Positions 1 to 8,363 of a stretch of 64,000 nucleotides of DNA are shown piece by piece. Made by a program: the position numbers and the translations under genes. Position 1 is the first letter of the stretch. Each line of letters begins with the position of its first letter. Under the pieces are notes generated by a model that searched no databases, was not told where the DNA came from, and saw only the letters and a list, made by a program, of their open reading frames with translations. This DNA is from Bacteroidaceae bacterium (GTDB taxonomy: Bacteria > Bacteroidota > Bacteroidia > Bacteroidales > Bacteroidaceae): the NCBI GenBank assembly GCA_017448825.1, contig JAFSKR010000014.1:62001-126000 (forward strand), given 5' to 3'.

Positions 1-65
1 AAGCGCGCGAAACGCTCTTCTTCCTTTTTCTTGAGGTCAATTGCTATGTATTTGCTTTCGTCCAT
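1..65 (-). CDS. 5' fragment of an unidentified gene downstream of dcm
   Basis: Only the first 21 codons are visible, starting at the ATG at 65 and leaving the window at base 1. They read MDESKYIAIDLKKKEEERFA and are strongly charged. The start lies one base beyond the stop of the methyltransferase gene, so the two are almost certainly co-transcribed and translationally linked. A gene placed like this behind an orphan-looking cytosine methyltransferase is often the cognate restriction enzyme or a Vsr-type repair nuclease, but nothing in these residues identifies it; that is inference from position only. Confidence 0.6.
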   Translation of the reverse strand, partial: MDESKYIAIDLKKKEEERFAR

Positions 66-66
66 T

Positions 67-1416
67 TTACTCCGAAAAATACAGAGGTAACACTTCTTCT
101 AATCTTTTTGCTATATGATATGCCAATACAGGAGGCACAGCGTTGCCGATGACTTTATATGCGGCAGAAGAACTCAACAGGAACCCACGTCCATTGTTGT
201 TTTTCATGACAAAGCGATAATCGGGTGGGAATGTCTGAATCAGTGCGCATTCACGTGGCGTAAGTCGACGTTCTTTCAGACCTCTTAATAATTCTTCAGC
301 ATGTGTTCCTCCATGCTCGGCAGATAAGCGACGGAACTCTATGTTCCCATGATGTTCTGATCGTATTGTTGGAGCGATGGCTTGTAGTTTTATTTCTGTT
401 TGTCCTTGGCTCCCATTGCTGAGGTATTTTGCCTTTGAGTAGTTTTTTTGTGCCAGGTCATAAGCATCATCCGGTTCAGGCAAACCCGCAAGAATGTCGC
501 TTGTCGTCACCATCGGCAGCAGATGTTCTGCTTCTATGGTGCACCGATGGGTCGGTTGGGGATACGGGTTATATTCATCTGGTACAAATTCCTGTGTCAA
601 TGCCTGATAAGCCTCCGGTTTTAACCCTTCGATGCGGATTCCGATGAAGATGACACGCTCTCTGGATTCAGGAACACCAAAGTTGCCAGCATGAAGCACT
701 TGTGGATTGAGAACAATGTAGCCATTACCACTTGCCGATGCAAAATCATGCTGAATAACATCTTTCACATCACCAAGACTGACCAAGCCCTTCACGTTCT
801 CTGCTATGAAAATCTTTGGGCGTGTGATGTCTATCACCTGCTTCATCCAGTAATAGAGTTTTCCCCTGCTTTCCTCTGTCGGTACATCCTCTGTACGCAT
901 ATGCCCTTCGTGGTCTTTCTGCGAGTTAAAGCCCTTTCGCTTGCCTGCCACGCTGAAATCCTGACAAGGAAATCCTCCCGTCACCACATCTATCTGAGCA
1001 GGGAAAATGTCTGCCCCCTGTTGGTGCATCTTCACCAAATCAACAATGCTCATGAGTCTGAACGTCTCAGGGGAATGTCCGTACCTGCTCATGAAAGTTG
1101 TCCAACCCACTTTTGCCTCGGGTAGAATGTCGTTGGCAAACACCGTGGTGTAGCGGTTTTTGCGGAGGAACACCCATTTGTCGTCTATAACATGGTCAAT
1201 TGATGGACTGTCGACGGAAAAACTTCTGCGAGGAGCAATGAATCCACCCTCAAATCCGATGTCCATTCCTCCACAGCCCGAGAAAAGCGACAACAAACGA
1301 AGCCTGTCCACAGGCGTTTCCTCCTCAGGAAAGCGAATCGGGATTTGGGACTCTTGGACAAGTCCATCTTCTGTTTCCGACGCTATCTGGGCAAAATAAT
1401 CCGAAATGTGTGACAT
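67..1416 (-). CDS. dcm: DNA (cytosine-5-)-methyltransferase
   Basis: A 449-residue C5 cytosine methyltransferase. Visible motifs in order: motif I LLSLFSGCGGMDIGFEGGF (about 41-59, SAM binding), motif IV GGFPCQDFSVAG with the catalytic cysteine at about 151, motif VI ENVKGL (206-211), motif VIII ESRERVIFIGIR, motif IX RRLTPRECALIQTFP, and motif X YKVIGNAVPPVLAYHIAKRL at the C terminus. All are intact, so the enzyme should be active. The spacer between motifs VIII and IX, which holds the target recognition domain, is of normal size; the target sequence cannot be read from it. The neighbour one base downstream may be the partner restriction gene. It may be a solitary or a restriction-modification methyltransferase. 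Confidence 0.95.
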   Translation of the reverse strand: MSHISDYFAQIASETEDGLVQESQIPIRFPEEETPVDRLRLLSLFSGCGGMDIGFEGGFIAPRRSFSVDSPSIDHVIDDKWVFLRKNRYTTVFANDILPEAKVGWTTFMSRYGHSPETFRLMSIVDLVKMHQQGADIFPAQIDVVTGGFPCQDFSVAGKRKGFNSQKDHEGHMRTEDVPTEESRGKLYYWMKQVIDITRPKIFIAENVKGLVSLGDVKDVIQHDFASASGNGYIVLNPQVLHAGNFGVPESRERVIFIGIRIEGLKPEAYQALTQEFVPDEYNPYPQPTHRCTIEAEHLLPMVTTSDILAGLPEPDDAYDLAQKNYSKAKYLSNGSQGQTEIKLQAIAPTIRSEHHGNIEFRRLSAEHGGTHAEELLRGLKERRLTPRECALIQTFPPDYRFVMKNNNGRGFLLSSSAAYKVIGNAVPPVLAYHIAKRLEEVLPLYFSE

Positions 1417-1472
1417 GATAAGATGATGCAGTTATGATTATTGTGCATTAACCTATCATTCAGGGCTCTCCA

Positions 1473-1792
1473 CATAAAAAGGCGTGAGCCTTCTTATGCG
1501 TTCACCGAGGCAGCCTAGGAGAGTAGCCTCTATCCATACTTAAGAATGATTGCTCACGCCGCTAATGCGACACGAGCATCAACTATCCAAGTATGGATAT
1601 AAGGCAACTCCCACACGGGGATGCCAACTATCATTTTGAGTCGTTTATTACACTGATGAAGTTTCCTAGGCTTTTCAGGTGAACGCAAAACAATAGTCAA
1701 TGCTTTGTTATTATATAAATTCATACCACCACCCTGCTCTCAGGGATTCTTGCCTTTCAGCAAGCATCGTTTACGACGGTTCAGCGGTACTT
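1473..1792 (-). ncRNA. candidate structured RNA of unknown family (or long structured dcm leader)
   Basis: About 320 bases without a convincing gene hold a nested set of perfect or near-perfect helices on the minus strand. Outer stem: 1678-1686 with 1498-1506 (9 bp). Second stem: 1664-1672 with 1512-1520 (9 bp). Third stem: 1589-1599 with 1531-1541 (11 bp). It is capped by a 12-bp helix with an ATTA loop (about 1578 to 1551, three G-U pairs). A side hairpin with GGCA/TGCC arms lies near 1600-1627. A last hairpin, 1473-1483 with 1488-1498, has a U-rich 3' arm and could end the transcript. A TACCTTTG promoter box at 1798-1805 would start it near 1792. It does not show RNase P, SRP or tmRNA signatures. 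It ends 57 bases before dcm, so a leader role is possible. Confidence 0.55.
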
Positions 1793-1797
1793 GATTG

Positions 1798-1829
1798 CAA
1801 AGGTACAACAAAAAAAACACTTATCCAAA
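1798..1829 (-). promoter_or_regulatory. Bacteroidetes-type promoter for the 1473-1792 RNA / dcm
   Basis: On the minus strand TTTG (1829-1826) and TACCTTTG (1805-1798) are separated by 20 bases, a full match to the -33/-7 consensus of Bacteroidetes primary sigma promoters. The -33 element lies inside the asnA terminator hairpin, so the two signals overlap. Confidence 0.65.
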
Positions 1830-1849
1830 ATTTTGGACAAGTGTTTTTG
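1811..1849 (-). terminator. rho-independent terminator of asnA
   Basis: Arms 1815-1830 and 1831-1846 match at 15 of 16 positions around an AAAATTTT centre. On the minus strand the hairpin is followed by a run of T, 36 bases after the asnA stop. Confidence 0.8.
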
Positions 1850-1884
1850 ACAAATAAAGGAAAAATTGTGTTGTGTTTGTTTTC

Positions 1885-2922
1885 TCAGATGAGGGGCATG
1901 CCGGCTGCGGCACATTCCTTGCGCATTTCCTCGGGCCAGATGGAGGCTTGGATTTCGCCGACGTGGGCTTTGTGAAGAAGCACCATGCAGAGGCGGCTCT
2001 GACCGATACCTCCACCTACGGAAAGCGGCATTTCGTCGTTCATTAACTTTTTATGGAAGAAAAGATTAAGGCGTTCTTTTTTGTCTTCCAGTTCAAGTTG
2101 GCGAACCAAGGCTTCTTTGTCAACACGGATGCCCATTGAACTGAGTTCGATGCTGCGTCCGAGGACAGGATACCAGATGAGGATGTCGCCGTTCAAACCC
2201 TTGTAACCCTCTTCGTTCGGAGTGCTCCAATCATCGTAATCGGGGGCACGTCCATCGTGCTTCTTGCCGTCAGTAAGTTTCCCTCCGATTCCCATGATGA
2301 ACACGGCACCGTACTTCTTACAGATGGCATCCTCACGCTGTTTGGGGGTCATATCTGGGTACATCTTCAAGAGTTCCTCGGAATGGATGAAATGGATTTC
2401 CTCTGGGAGGAAAGGTGCGATTTGTGGATAGGACTCACAAACCAGGTATTCCGTACGGAGAATGGCCGCATAGATGTCGCGAACAATCTTCTTCAAGAAA
2501 GAGATATTGCGATTTTCGGGCAATATCGTACGTTCCCAATCCCATTGATCCACATAGAGGGAGTGTGTGTTGTCCAGTTCTTCATCACCACGAATGGCAT
2601 TCATGTCGGTGTAAAGCCCGTAACCTGGCTGAATGCCATATTCGCCCAACATCATGCGCTTCCATTTCGCCAGCGAATGAACCACTTCTGCCACTTGGTC
2701 GCCCATGTCCATGATGGGGAAAGAAACTGGACGCTCTACGCCATTCAGGTCATCGTTGATGCCAAGACCACGAAGCACAAACAAGGGTGCCGTGACTCGG
2801 CGAAGACGAAGTGCTGTGGACAAGTTTGCTTGGAAGAAATCTTTTATCTGCTTGATTCCCAGTTCCGTCTGTGTGGGGTCAAGGAGCTGTTTATAACCCT
2901 CAACCTTTATCAATTTGCTCAT
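1885..2922 (-). CDS. asnA: aspartate--ammonia ligase
   Basis: Makes asparagine from aspartate, ammonia and ATP in the cytoplasm. The 345-residue protein has the size and sequence of AsnA, a class II aminoacyl-tRNA synthetase-like enzyme: TELGIKQIKDFFQ near the N terminus, LRLRRVTAPLFV, GINDDLNGVERPVSFP, the VDQWDWE segment and the C-terminal GGGIGQSRLCMVLL motif 3. The open frame extends 26 codons further up, but the start at 2922 (MSKLIKVEGYKQLLD) matches Bacteroidales homologues and lies downstream of the promoter box at 2998-3005; the longer version would start inside that box. Monocistronic, ended by the hairpin at 1811-1849. Confidence 0.95.
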   Translation of the reverse strand: MSKLIKVEGYKQLLDPTQTELGIKQIKDFFQANLSTALRLRRVTAPLFVLRGLGINDDLNGVERPVSFPIMDMGDQVAEVVHSLAKWKRMMLGEYGIQPGYGLYTDMNAIRGDEELDNTHSLYVDQWDWERTILPENRNISFLKKIVRDIYAAILRTEYLVCESYPQIAPFLPEEIHFIHSEELLKMYPDMTPKQREDAICKKYGAVFIMGIGGKLTDGKKHDGRAPDYDDWSTPNEEGYKGLNGDILIWYPVLGRSIELSSMGIRVDKEALVRQLELEDKKERLNLFFHKKLMNDEMPLSVGGGIGQSRLCMVLLHKAHVGEIQASIWPEEMRKECAAAGMPLI

Positions 2923-2997
2923 ATTTGGTTTTATTTTGTAATCTTTTGTCCCAATACCTCTCCACCTTTTGACATACATCAAAGTGGAAAAGTGCTG

Positions 2998-3005
2998 CAA
3001 AGATA
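2998..3005 (-). promoter_or_regulatory. asnA promoter -7 box
   Basis: TATCTTTG on the minus strand, fitting TAnnTTTG. Transcription would start near 2990 and give a leader of about 70 bases. A T-rich stretch with TTTTG lies upstream. Confidence 0.6.
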
Positions 3006-3127
3006 CGACTAATTTTCAAAACAATCACAAAAAATCGCCCAAATAATTACAAAATGAAAGAAAAAACTCTTATTTCCCTTTCATTATTCCAAAATAAGGA
3101 GCATTTCCTTACTATTCTGTCACACTT

Positions 3128-3229
3128 CTCGAAGGGAATATAAACACTGCCACGAAGTCATTGTCAACAATACCTCGAAGAGAATACAAACACTGCCCCG
3201 AAGGGATTGCCAACAATACCTCGAAGGGA
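3128..3229. repeat. 46-bp imperfect tandem repeat, 2.2 copies
   Basis: Units at 3128-3173 and 3174-3219 match at 40 of 46 bases; a third copy is cut off after 10 bases at 3220-3229. Each unit begins CTCGAAG and contains a second CGAAG half-way, hinting at an older sub-repeat. It lies in the 510-base gap between divergently transcribed asnA and lon, which holds no gene I can support. Confidence 0.8.
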
Positions 3230-3345
3230 TAAAAGGACATCTGAGCGTGGGTTGATTCGTTGTTTTTTTGTTCGTTTAAGAAGGATTAACCATTTATTTT
3301 ATCATGTTTCACATTTTTAATAATAGAAATGTCAAAAAAAATCCG

Positions 3346-3353
3346 TAACTTTG
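3346..3353 (+). promoter_or_regulatory. lon promoter -7 box
   Basis: TAACTTTG matches TAnnTTTG; the leader to the lon ATG would be about 75 bases. No clear CIRCE or other heat-shock operator is visible. Confidence 0.6.
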
Positions 3354-3433
3354 CAGCCGTTTTGGACATCTGTTTGAACAGAATAAAAAAATAAACCCGA
3401 GTAAAAGCAAACCAATAGAGAAGGATTTTGAAG

Positions 3434-5851
3434 ATGGATTTCAACTTTGACGAAATAATTGAGGACGGACAAGTGGAAAGCAAAATCAGTTTCATCACAA
3501 ACATTGATAATACCACAAAGGGAACCATCGAACAGGAAATCTCACCAGAGAATTTCATTCCCATCCTGCCTCTGAGAGGCATCATGCTGTTTCCCGACAC
3601 AATGGTTCCCATTTCCATAGGGAGAGACTCGTCATTCAAACTGCTGAAAGACGCTCAGAAGCATGACGTTCCGATTGCCGTGTTCAGCCAAGTGGACGAC
3701 TCGAACGATGACCCCGACTACGAACAACTGTACCACACAGGCGTGGTGGGCAAGGTGCAGAAAATCATCAAGCTGCCTGACGGCAACCGCACAGCATTGA
3801 TACAAGGATTCAACCGAATCCGTCTGATTGAATTGGGATGGAACGGCACATACAATATTGGCCGTGTGGAGAATTTCCCCGAAAACATACCAGCCAAAGG
3901 AGACCGTGAATACATTGCTGTGGTGGATGCGTGCCGTGAGACCGCCATCAAACTGATGCGCACCAGCGAGATGACCATCGGGTCGGCTTTTGCCCTCAAC
4001 AACATCACCGACCGTGAACTCATCATCAACTTCACCTGTGCCAATCTGAACATCAGCAATAAGGAACGTATCGTGCTGCTGGAAGAGACCAATATGTACG
4101 ACCGTGCTTACCGTCTGTTGGGCATCCTGCAACGTGAGTATCAGTATGTGACCTTGAAGATTGACCTTCAGATGCGCACCAGGGAAGAGTTGGACAAGCA
4201 ACACAAAGAATACTTCCTGCGTCAAGAGATGGAGACCATCCAAGAGCAGCTGGGCGAGAAAAGTGAGGATGAAATCAACAAGATGCGTGAGGCAGGAAAG
4301 AAAAAGAACTGGAACGAGGCAACGGCGAAGGTGTTCAACGACACGTTGGACAAGATGTCACACATGAGCAGCCATTCGCCCGACTATCAGACGGAATATG
4401 CCTATGCGCAGACGATGCTGGAACTGCCGTGGGGCGAATATACCAAGGACAATCTGAATCTCAACAACGCAGAGAAGGTGCTGAACAAAGACCACTACGG
4501 AATGGAGAAGGTGAAGGAACGTATCATAGAGCACTTGGCTGTGCTGAAGATGCGTGGTGACTTCAAAAGCCCCATCCTCTGCCTATATGGTCCTCCGGGC
4601 GTGGGCAAGACATCGCTGGGCAAGAGCATCGCCAAGGCCATGAAACGGAAGTATGTGCGGATGTCATTGGGTGGTTTGCATGACGAGGCAGAAATACGTG
4701 GTCATCGCCGCACATACGTGGGAGCGATGGCTGGACAAATCATCAAGAACATCAAGAAGGCGGGCAGCAGCAACCCCGTGTTCATCCTCGACGAGATAGA
4801 CAAGGTGACGCAGAACACCAACCACGGTGACCCTGCATCAGCATTGCTCGAAGTACTCGACCCCGAACAGAATTCGGCTTTCCACGACAATTATCTGGAT
4901 ACTGAATATGACCTCTCGAAGGTAATGTTCATTGCCACCGCCAACAACATCTCCACCATCCCTGCCCCGCTCCTCGACCGAATGGAGCTGATTGAGGTGA
5001 GTGGTTATCTGACGGAAGAAAAGATAGAAATAGCCAAACGCCATCTCGTACCGAAAGAGTTGGACAACCTCGGCATGAAAGATACGGGCGTGAAAATATC
5101 GAAGCCTGCCATTGAGAAGATTATCGAGGATTACACACGTGAATCTGGCGTTCGTGACCTCGACAAGCAAATCAACAAGGTGCTCCGCAAGGTGACACTC
5201 AAATATGCAAAAGACGGCGAGCTGCCCGAAGGAGAACTGCAAGTGGAGGATATCAAAAAGCACTTAGGCACCGAACCATACAGCCGTGACAAATATCAAG
5301 GCAACGACTACTACGGCGTGGTGACAGGTTTGGCATGGACAAGTGTGGGCGGTGAAATCCTCTTCATCGAAACCTCTATTGACAACGGGAAAGGTGGCAA
5401 GTTAGGCTTGACAGGCAATCTGGGCGATGTGATGAAGGAGTCGGCAACCATTGCCTTGCAGTATCTGAAGGAACATTGCGACCTGCTCGGCATCGAACCA
5501 GCTTTCTTCGAAAATCACAACATCCACATTCATGTGCCCGAAGGTGCCACTCCAAAGGATGGACCTTCAGCGGGCATAACCATCGCCACATCGATAGCCA
5601 GTGCCATCACGAAGCGGAAAGTGCGCAAGAACATCGCCATGACGGGAGAGATTACCCTACGCGGCAAAGTACTTCCTGTGGGCGGCATCAAAGAGAAGAT
5701 TCTGGCAGCCAAACGTGCTGGCATCACTGACATTCTCATCTGTCATGAGAACCGCAAGAACATCGAGGATATTCCCGCCAAGTATGTGAAGGGTGTGGAG
5801 TTCCACTATGTGGAGAACGTGAAGGACGTGCTGGATTATGCACTACTATGA
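3434..5851 (+). CDS. lon: ATP-dependent Lon protease
   Basis: 805-residue cytoplasmic AAA+ serine protease that degrades misfolded and regulatory proteins. Domain order: LON substrate-binding domain (about 40-240), a helical and coiled-coil linker, AAA+ domain with Walker A GPPGVGKT (386-393) and Walker B FILDEIDK, and the protease domain with the Ser-Lys dyad S712 (KDGPSAG) and K755 (GGIKEK), 43 residues apart as in E. coli Lon. The ATG at 3434 is preferred over an in-frame TTG two codons earlier. The first 35 residues are acidic and less conserved, usual in Bacteroidetes Lon. Confidence 0.97.
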   Translation: MDFNFDEIIEDGQVESKISFITNIDNTTKGTIEQEISPENFIPILPLRGIMLFPDTMVPISIGRDSSFKLLKDAQKHDVPIAVFSQVDDSNDDPDYEQLYHTGVVGKVQKIIKLPDGNRTALIQGFNRIRLIELGWNGTYNIGRVENFPENIPAKGDREYIAVVDACRETAIKLMRTSEMTIGSAFALNNITDRELIINFTCANLNISNKERIVLLEETNMYDRAYRLLGILQREYQYVTLKIDLQMRTREELDKQHKEYFLRQEMETIQEQLGEKSEDEINKMREAGKKKNWNEATAKVFNDTLDKMSHMSSHSPDYQTEYAYAQTMLELPWGEYTKDNLNLNNAEKVLNKDHYGMEKVKERIIEHLAVLKMRGDFKSPILCLYGPPGVGKTSLGKSIAKAMKRKYVRMSLGGLHDEAEIRGHRRTYVGAMAGQIIKNIKKAGSSNPVFILDEIDKVTQNTNHGDPASALLEVLDPEQNSAFHDNYLDTEYDLSKVMFIATANNISTIPAPLLDRMELIEVSGYLTEEKIEIAKRHLVPKELDNLGMKDTGVKISKPAIEKIIEDYTRESGVRDLDKQINKVLRKVTLKYAKDGELPEGELQVEDIKKHLGTEPYSRDKYQGNDYYGVVTGLAWTSVGGEILFIETSIDNGKGGKLGLTGNLGDVMKESATIALQYLKEHCDLLGIEPAFFENHNIHIHVPEGATPKDGPSAGITIATSIASAITKRKVRKNIAMTGEITLRGKVLPVGGIKEKILAAKRAGITDILICHENRKNIEDIPAKYVKGVEFHYVENVKDVLDYALL

Positions 5852-5902
5852 GGATTGAACATATAGATTGTATAGAATCTATAGCAAACAAAACAGCAAC
5901 AA

Positions 5903-7033
5903 ATGACATTCACCCTCCAACATAACGACCCGAAAACCAATGCGCGTGCTGGCCTCATCCATACCGACCACGGCAACATCGAGACCCCCATATTTATGCC
6001 CGTCGGTACACAAGCCTCTGTGAAGGCTGTGCATCTGCATGAACTGAAAGACGACATCAAGGCACAAATCATTCTTGGCAACACCTATCACCTCTATCTA
6101 CGCCCCGGACTTGATGTGATAGAGGCTGCCGGAGGACTGCACAGGTTCAACGGGTTCGACCGTCCGATGCTGACCGACAGCGGAGGCTTTCAGGTGTTTT
6201 CCCTTGCAGGCATCCGCAAGATACGTGAGGAGGGGGTGGAGTTCCGCAGCCACATTGATGGCAGCAAACACACGTTCACGCCAGAGAAGGTGATGGACAT
6301 AGAGCGCGCCATCGGAGCTGACATCATGATGGCGTTTGATGAGTGTCCTCCTGGCACCAGCGACTATGAATACTCCAAGAAATCGCTGGCACTGACAGAA
6401 CGATGGCTCGACCGCTGCATCCAACGTTTCAACGAGACCGAACCAAAATATGGCTATCAGCAAAGCCTCTTTCCCATCGTACAAGGCTGCACCTACCGTG
6501 ACTTGCGACAGCACGCCGCCGAAAATGTGGCATCGAAAGAAGCCGACGGCAATGCCATCGGCGGTTTGGCAGTGGGGGAACCCACGGAGGTGATGTATGA
6601 GATGATAGAAGTGGTAAATGCCATCTTACCCAAAGAAAAGCCTCGCTATTTGATGGGGGTAGGCACTCCTATCAATATCTTGGAAGCCATCGAAAGAGGG
6701 GTGGATATGTTTGATTGTGTGATGCCTACTCGCAACGGACGTAATGCACAAATCTTCACTCAACATGGCACCATCAACCTGCGCAACAAGAAGTGGGAGA
6801 TGGACTTCTCACCACTTGACCCTGAAGGGACATCCTATGTTGACACCACCTATACAAAGGCATACGTTCACCACCTTTTCAAGGCACAAGAAATCCTCGC
6901 CTTACAGATAGCATCCCTCCACAACCTCGCGTTCTATCTCTGGCTTGTTGGCGAGGCACGCCAACACATCATCGGTGGCGACTTCTGTGTGTGGAAGGCC
7001 AAAATGGTGGACGAATTGGGCAGGAGATTGTAG
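5903..7033 (+). CDS. tgt: tRNA-guanine transglycosylase (queuine/preQ1 insertion)
   Basis: 376 residues. Exchanges guanine-34 of GUN-anticodon tRNAs for preQ1 in queuosine synthesis. Visible: the general base in DSGGFQVFSLAG (D92), the nucleophile in MFDCVMPTRN (D271), and the GGLAVGE substrate loop. Odd: the zinc-binding region, normally CxCxxC followed by His, reads DPEGTSYVDTTYTKAYVHHL, so all three cysteines are replaced (G309, S311, D314) while the histidine (H340) is kept. Length is normal, so this is not a truncation. Fifty-one bases after lon, probably the second gene of the transcript, and 33 bases before the permease gene. Confidence 0.95.
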   Translation: MTFTLQHNDPKTNARAGLIHTDHGNIETPIFMPVGTQASVKAVHLHELKDDIKAQIILGNTYHLYLRPGLDVIEAAGGLHRFNGFDRPMLTDSGGFQVFSLAGIRKIREEGVEFRSHIDGSKHTFTPEKVMDIERAIGADIMMAFDECPPGTSDYEYSKKSLALTERWLDRCIQRFNETEPKYGYQQSLFPIVQGCTYRDLRQHAAENVASKEADGNAIGGLAVGEPTEVMYEMIEVVNAILPKEKPRYLMGVGTPINILEAIERGVDMFDCVMPTRNGRNAQIFTQHGTINLRNKKWEMDFSPLDPEGTSYVDTTYTKAYVHHLFKAQEILALQIASLHNLAFYLWLVGEARQHIIGGDFCVWKAKMVDELGRRL

Positions 7034-7034
7034 T

Positions 7035-7052
7035 ACACATTATTTATATATA
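7035..7052 (+). repeat. recurrent ACACATTATTTATATATA motif, copy 1
   Basis: Begins two bases after the tgt stop. Identical over 18 bases to the copy at 16053-16070, with near copies at 18502-18519 and 40847-40863; each lies just behind a gene. Confidence 0.7.
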
Positions 7053-7066
7053 ATAAACGATAAAAG

Positions 7067-8323
7067 TTGGTAATTTTTAAAGAAGTAAACGGCAAACTTG
7101 TTCCACAAGGAAGCGAAGAAGACATCAAGGCTTACTATGACTATCTGAAGGGAAGGAAATCTCGCAAAAAGATTTCTCGACGCTTGAGGTCTGGCAGTAA
7201 GTTTCAGATGTTTAATTGGTTGGCCGAACACTCTCCCCTATCCCGTCTTGACCTTTATATTATCGGGAAGTTTCTGGGTACCTACTTCTTCTCCATCGCC
7301 CTCATCATCAGTATTGCCGTCGTGTTCGACTTCAACGAACAAATAGACAAATTCCTGCAACATGATGCACCTGCAGAGGAGATTTTCTTTGACTATTATC
7401 TGAATTTCATCCCCTTCTACTCCAACTTGTTCAGTCAGTTGTTTGTCTTCATTGCGGTCATTTTTTTCACCACGAAACTGGCAGAAAATTCCGAGATTAT
7501 CGCCATGCTCTCAACTGGCACCAGTTTTGCACGCATCGTGCGTCCATACATGATTTCGGCAGCCATCATCGCCATATTCAATTTCTGTCTGGGTGCCTAC
7601 GTCATCCCAAAAGGGAACATCAAACGTGTGAAATTTGAGAACCGATACAAGAATCGAGGCAGGCAGGACTTCTCCACGAACATACAGCTGGAGGTTGACA
7701 CTGGAATCATTGCCTACATTGGCAGATACGAGGAAAGCATGAAGATGGGATTTGAGTTCACGCTGGACAAATTTGAAAACAAGAAATTAGTGAAACACCT
7801 GCAAGCCATGACTATTCAGTATGACACCCTCTCCTACGAGCCTTACCACTGGGTCATTTCCAACTATCAAACACGTGACTTGCAAGGAATGCGAGAAGTT
7901 ATCCAAAGCGGTGGAAAACTTGACACGGTCATCAAGATACAACCCCAAGACATCCTCGTCTCGCGAGACATGGAAACCACGTTGACCACCCCTGAATTGG
8001 AAACATACATTAACCGCCAGAAAGCCAGAGGCTTCGCCAACATACAGCAATTTGAAGTGGAATACTGGAAAAGAGGAGCAACCGCGTTTGCCACCTTCAT
8101 CTTGACCATCATCGGTGTGTCCATTTCCGCCCGAAAAAGGAAAAACGGAATGGGTATTGCCCTTGGTATCGGACTGCTACTGATTCTGACTTACATCATG
8201 TTCCAGACAGTGGCATCAAGTCTTGCCGTCAATGCAAACTTCCCCGCAGTGATTGCTGTCTGGATTCCCAATGTGGTGTTTGCCTTCATCGCCCTCTATT
8301 ATTATAGAAAAGCGCCAAGATAA
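7067..8323 (+). CDS. LptF/LptG (YjgP/YjgQ) family permease
   Basis: Inner-membrane subunit of the ABC machine that extracts lipopolysaccharide and passes it to LptC. After the N-terminal region comes the family signature YIIGKFLGTYFFSIALIISI (first membrane span), FDFNEQIDKF, a second and third span before a periplasmic domain, and three spans at the C terminus ending YYYRKAPR. Two starts are possible. TTG at 7067, preceded by TAAAAG, gives 418 residues including 47 residues with normal coding composition but not obvious in the family. ATG at 7208 gives 371 residues, close to the usual length. The choice between LptF and LptG cannot be made here. lptC (12767) and lptD (54844) are elsewhere in the window. 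Confidence 0.85.
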   Translation: MVIFKEVNGKLVPQGSEEDIKAYYDYLKGRKSRKKISRRLRSGSKFQMFNWLAEHSPLSRLDLYIIGKFLGTYFFSIALIISIAVVFDFNEQIDKFLQHDAPAEEIFFDYYLNFIPFYSNLFSQLFVFIAVIFFTTKLAENSEIIAMLSTGTSFARIVRPYMISAAIIAIFNFCLGAYVIPKGNIKRVKFENRYKNRGRQDFSTNIQLEVDTGIIAYIGRYEESMKMGFEFTLDKFENKKLVKHLQAMTIQYDTLSYEPYHWVISNYQTRDLQGMREVIQSGGKLDTVIKIQPQDILVSRDMETTLTTPELETYINRQKARGFANIQQFEVEYWKRGATAFATFILTIIGVSISARKRKNGMGIALGIGLLLILTYIMFQTVASSLAVNANFPAVIAVWIPNVVFAFIALYYYRKAPR

Positions 8324-8363
8324 CATACCACATATTAAAAACCATTTAAAACCAAATAACGAA

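Noticed and set aside
1554-1724. 56-codon frame within the structured RNA ending VALAA-stop, reminiscent of a tmRNA tag
   Set aside because: No tRNA-like domain, no GGTTCRA loop and no CCA end; the bases are explained by the helices. The ALAA ending is probably chance.
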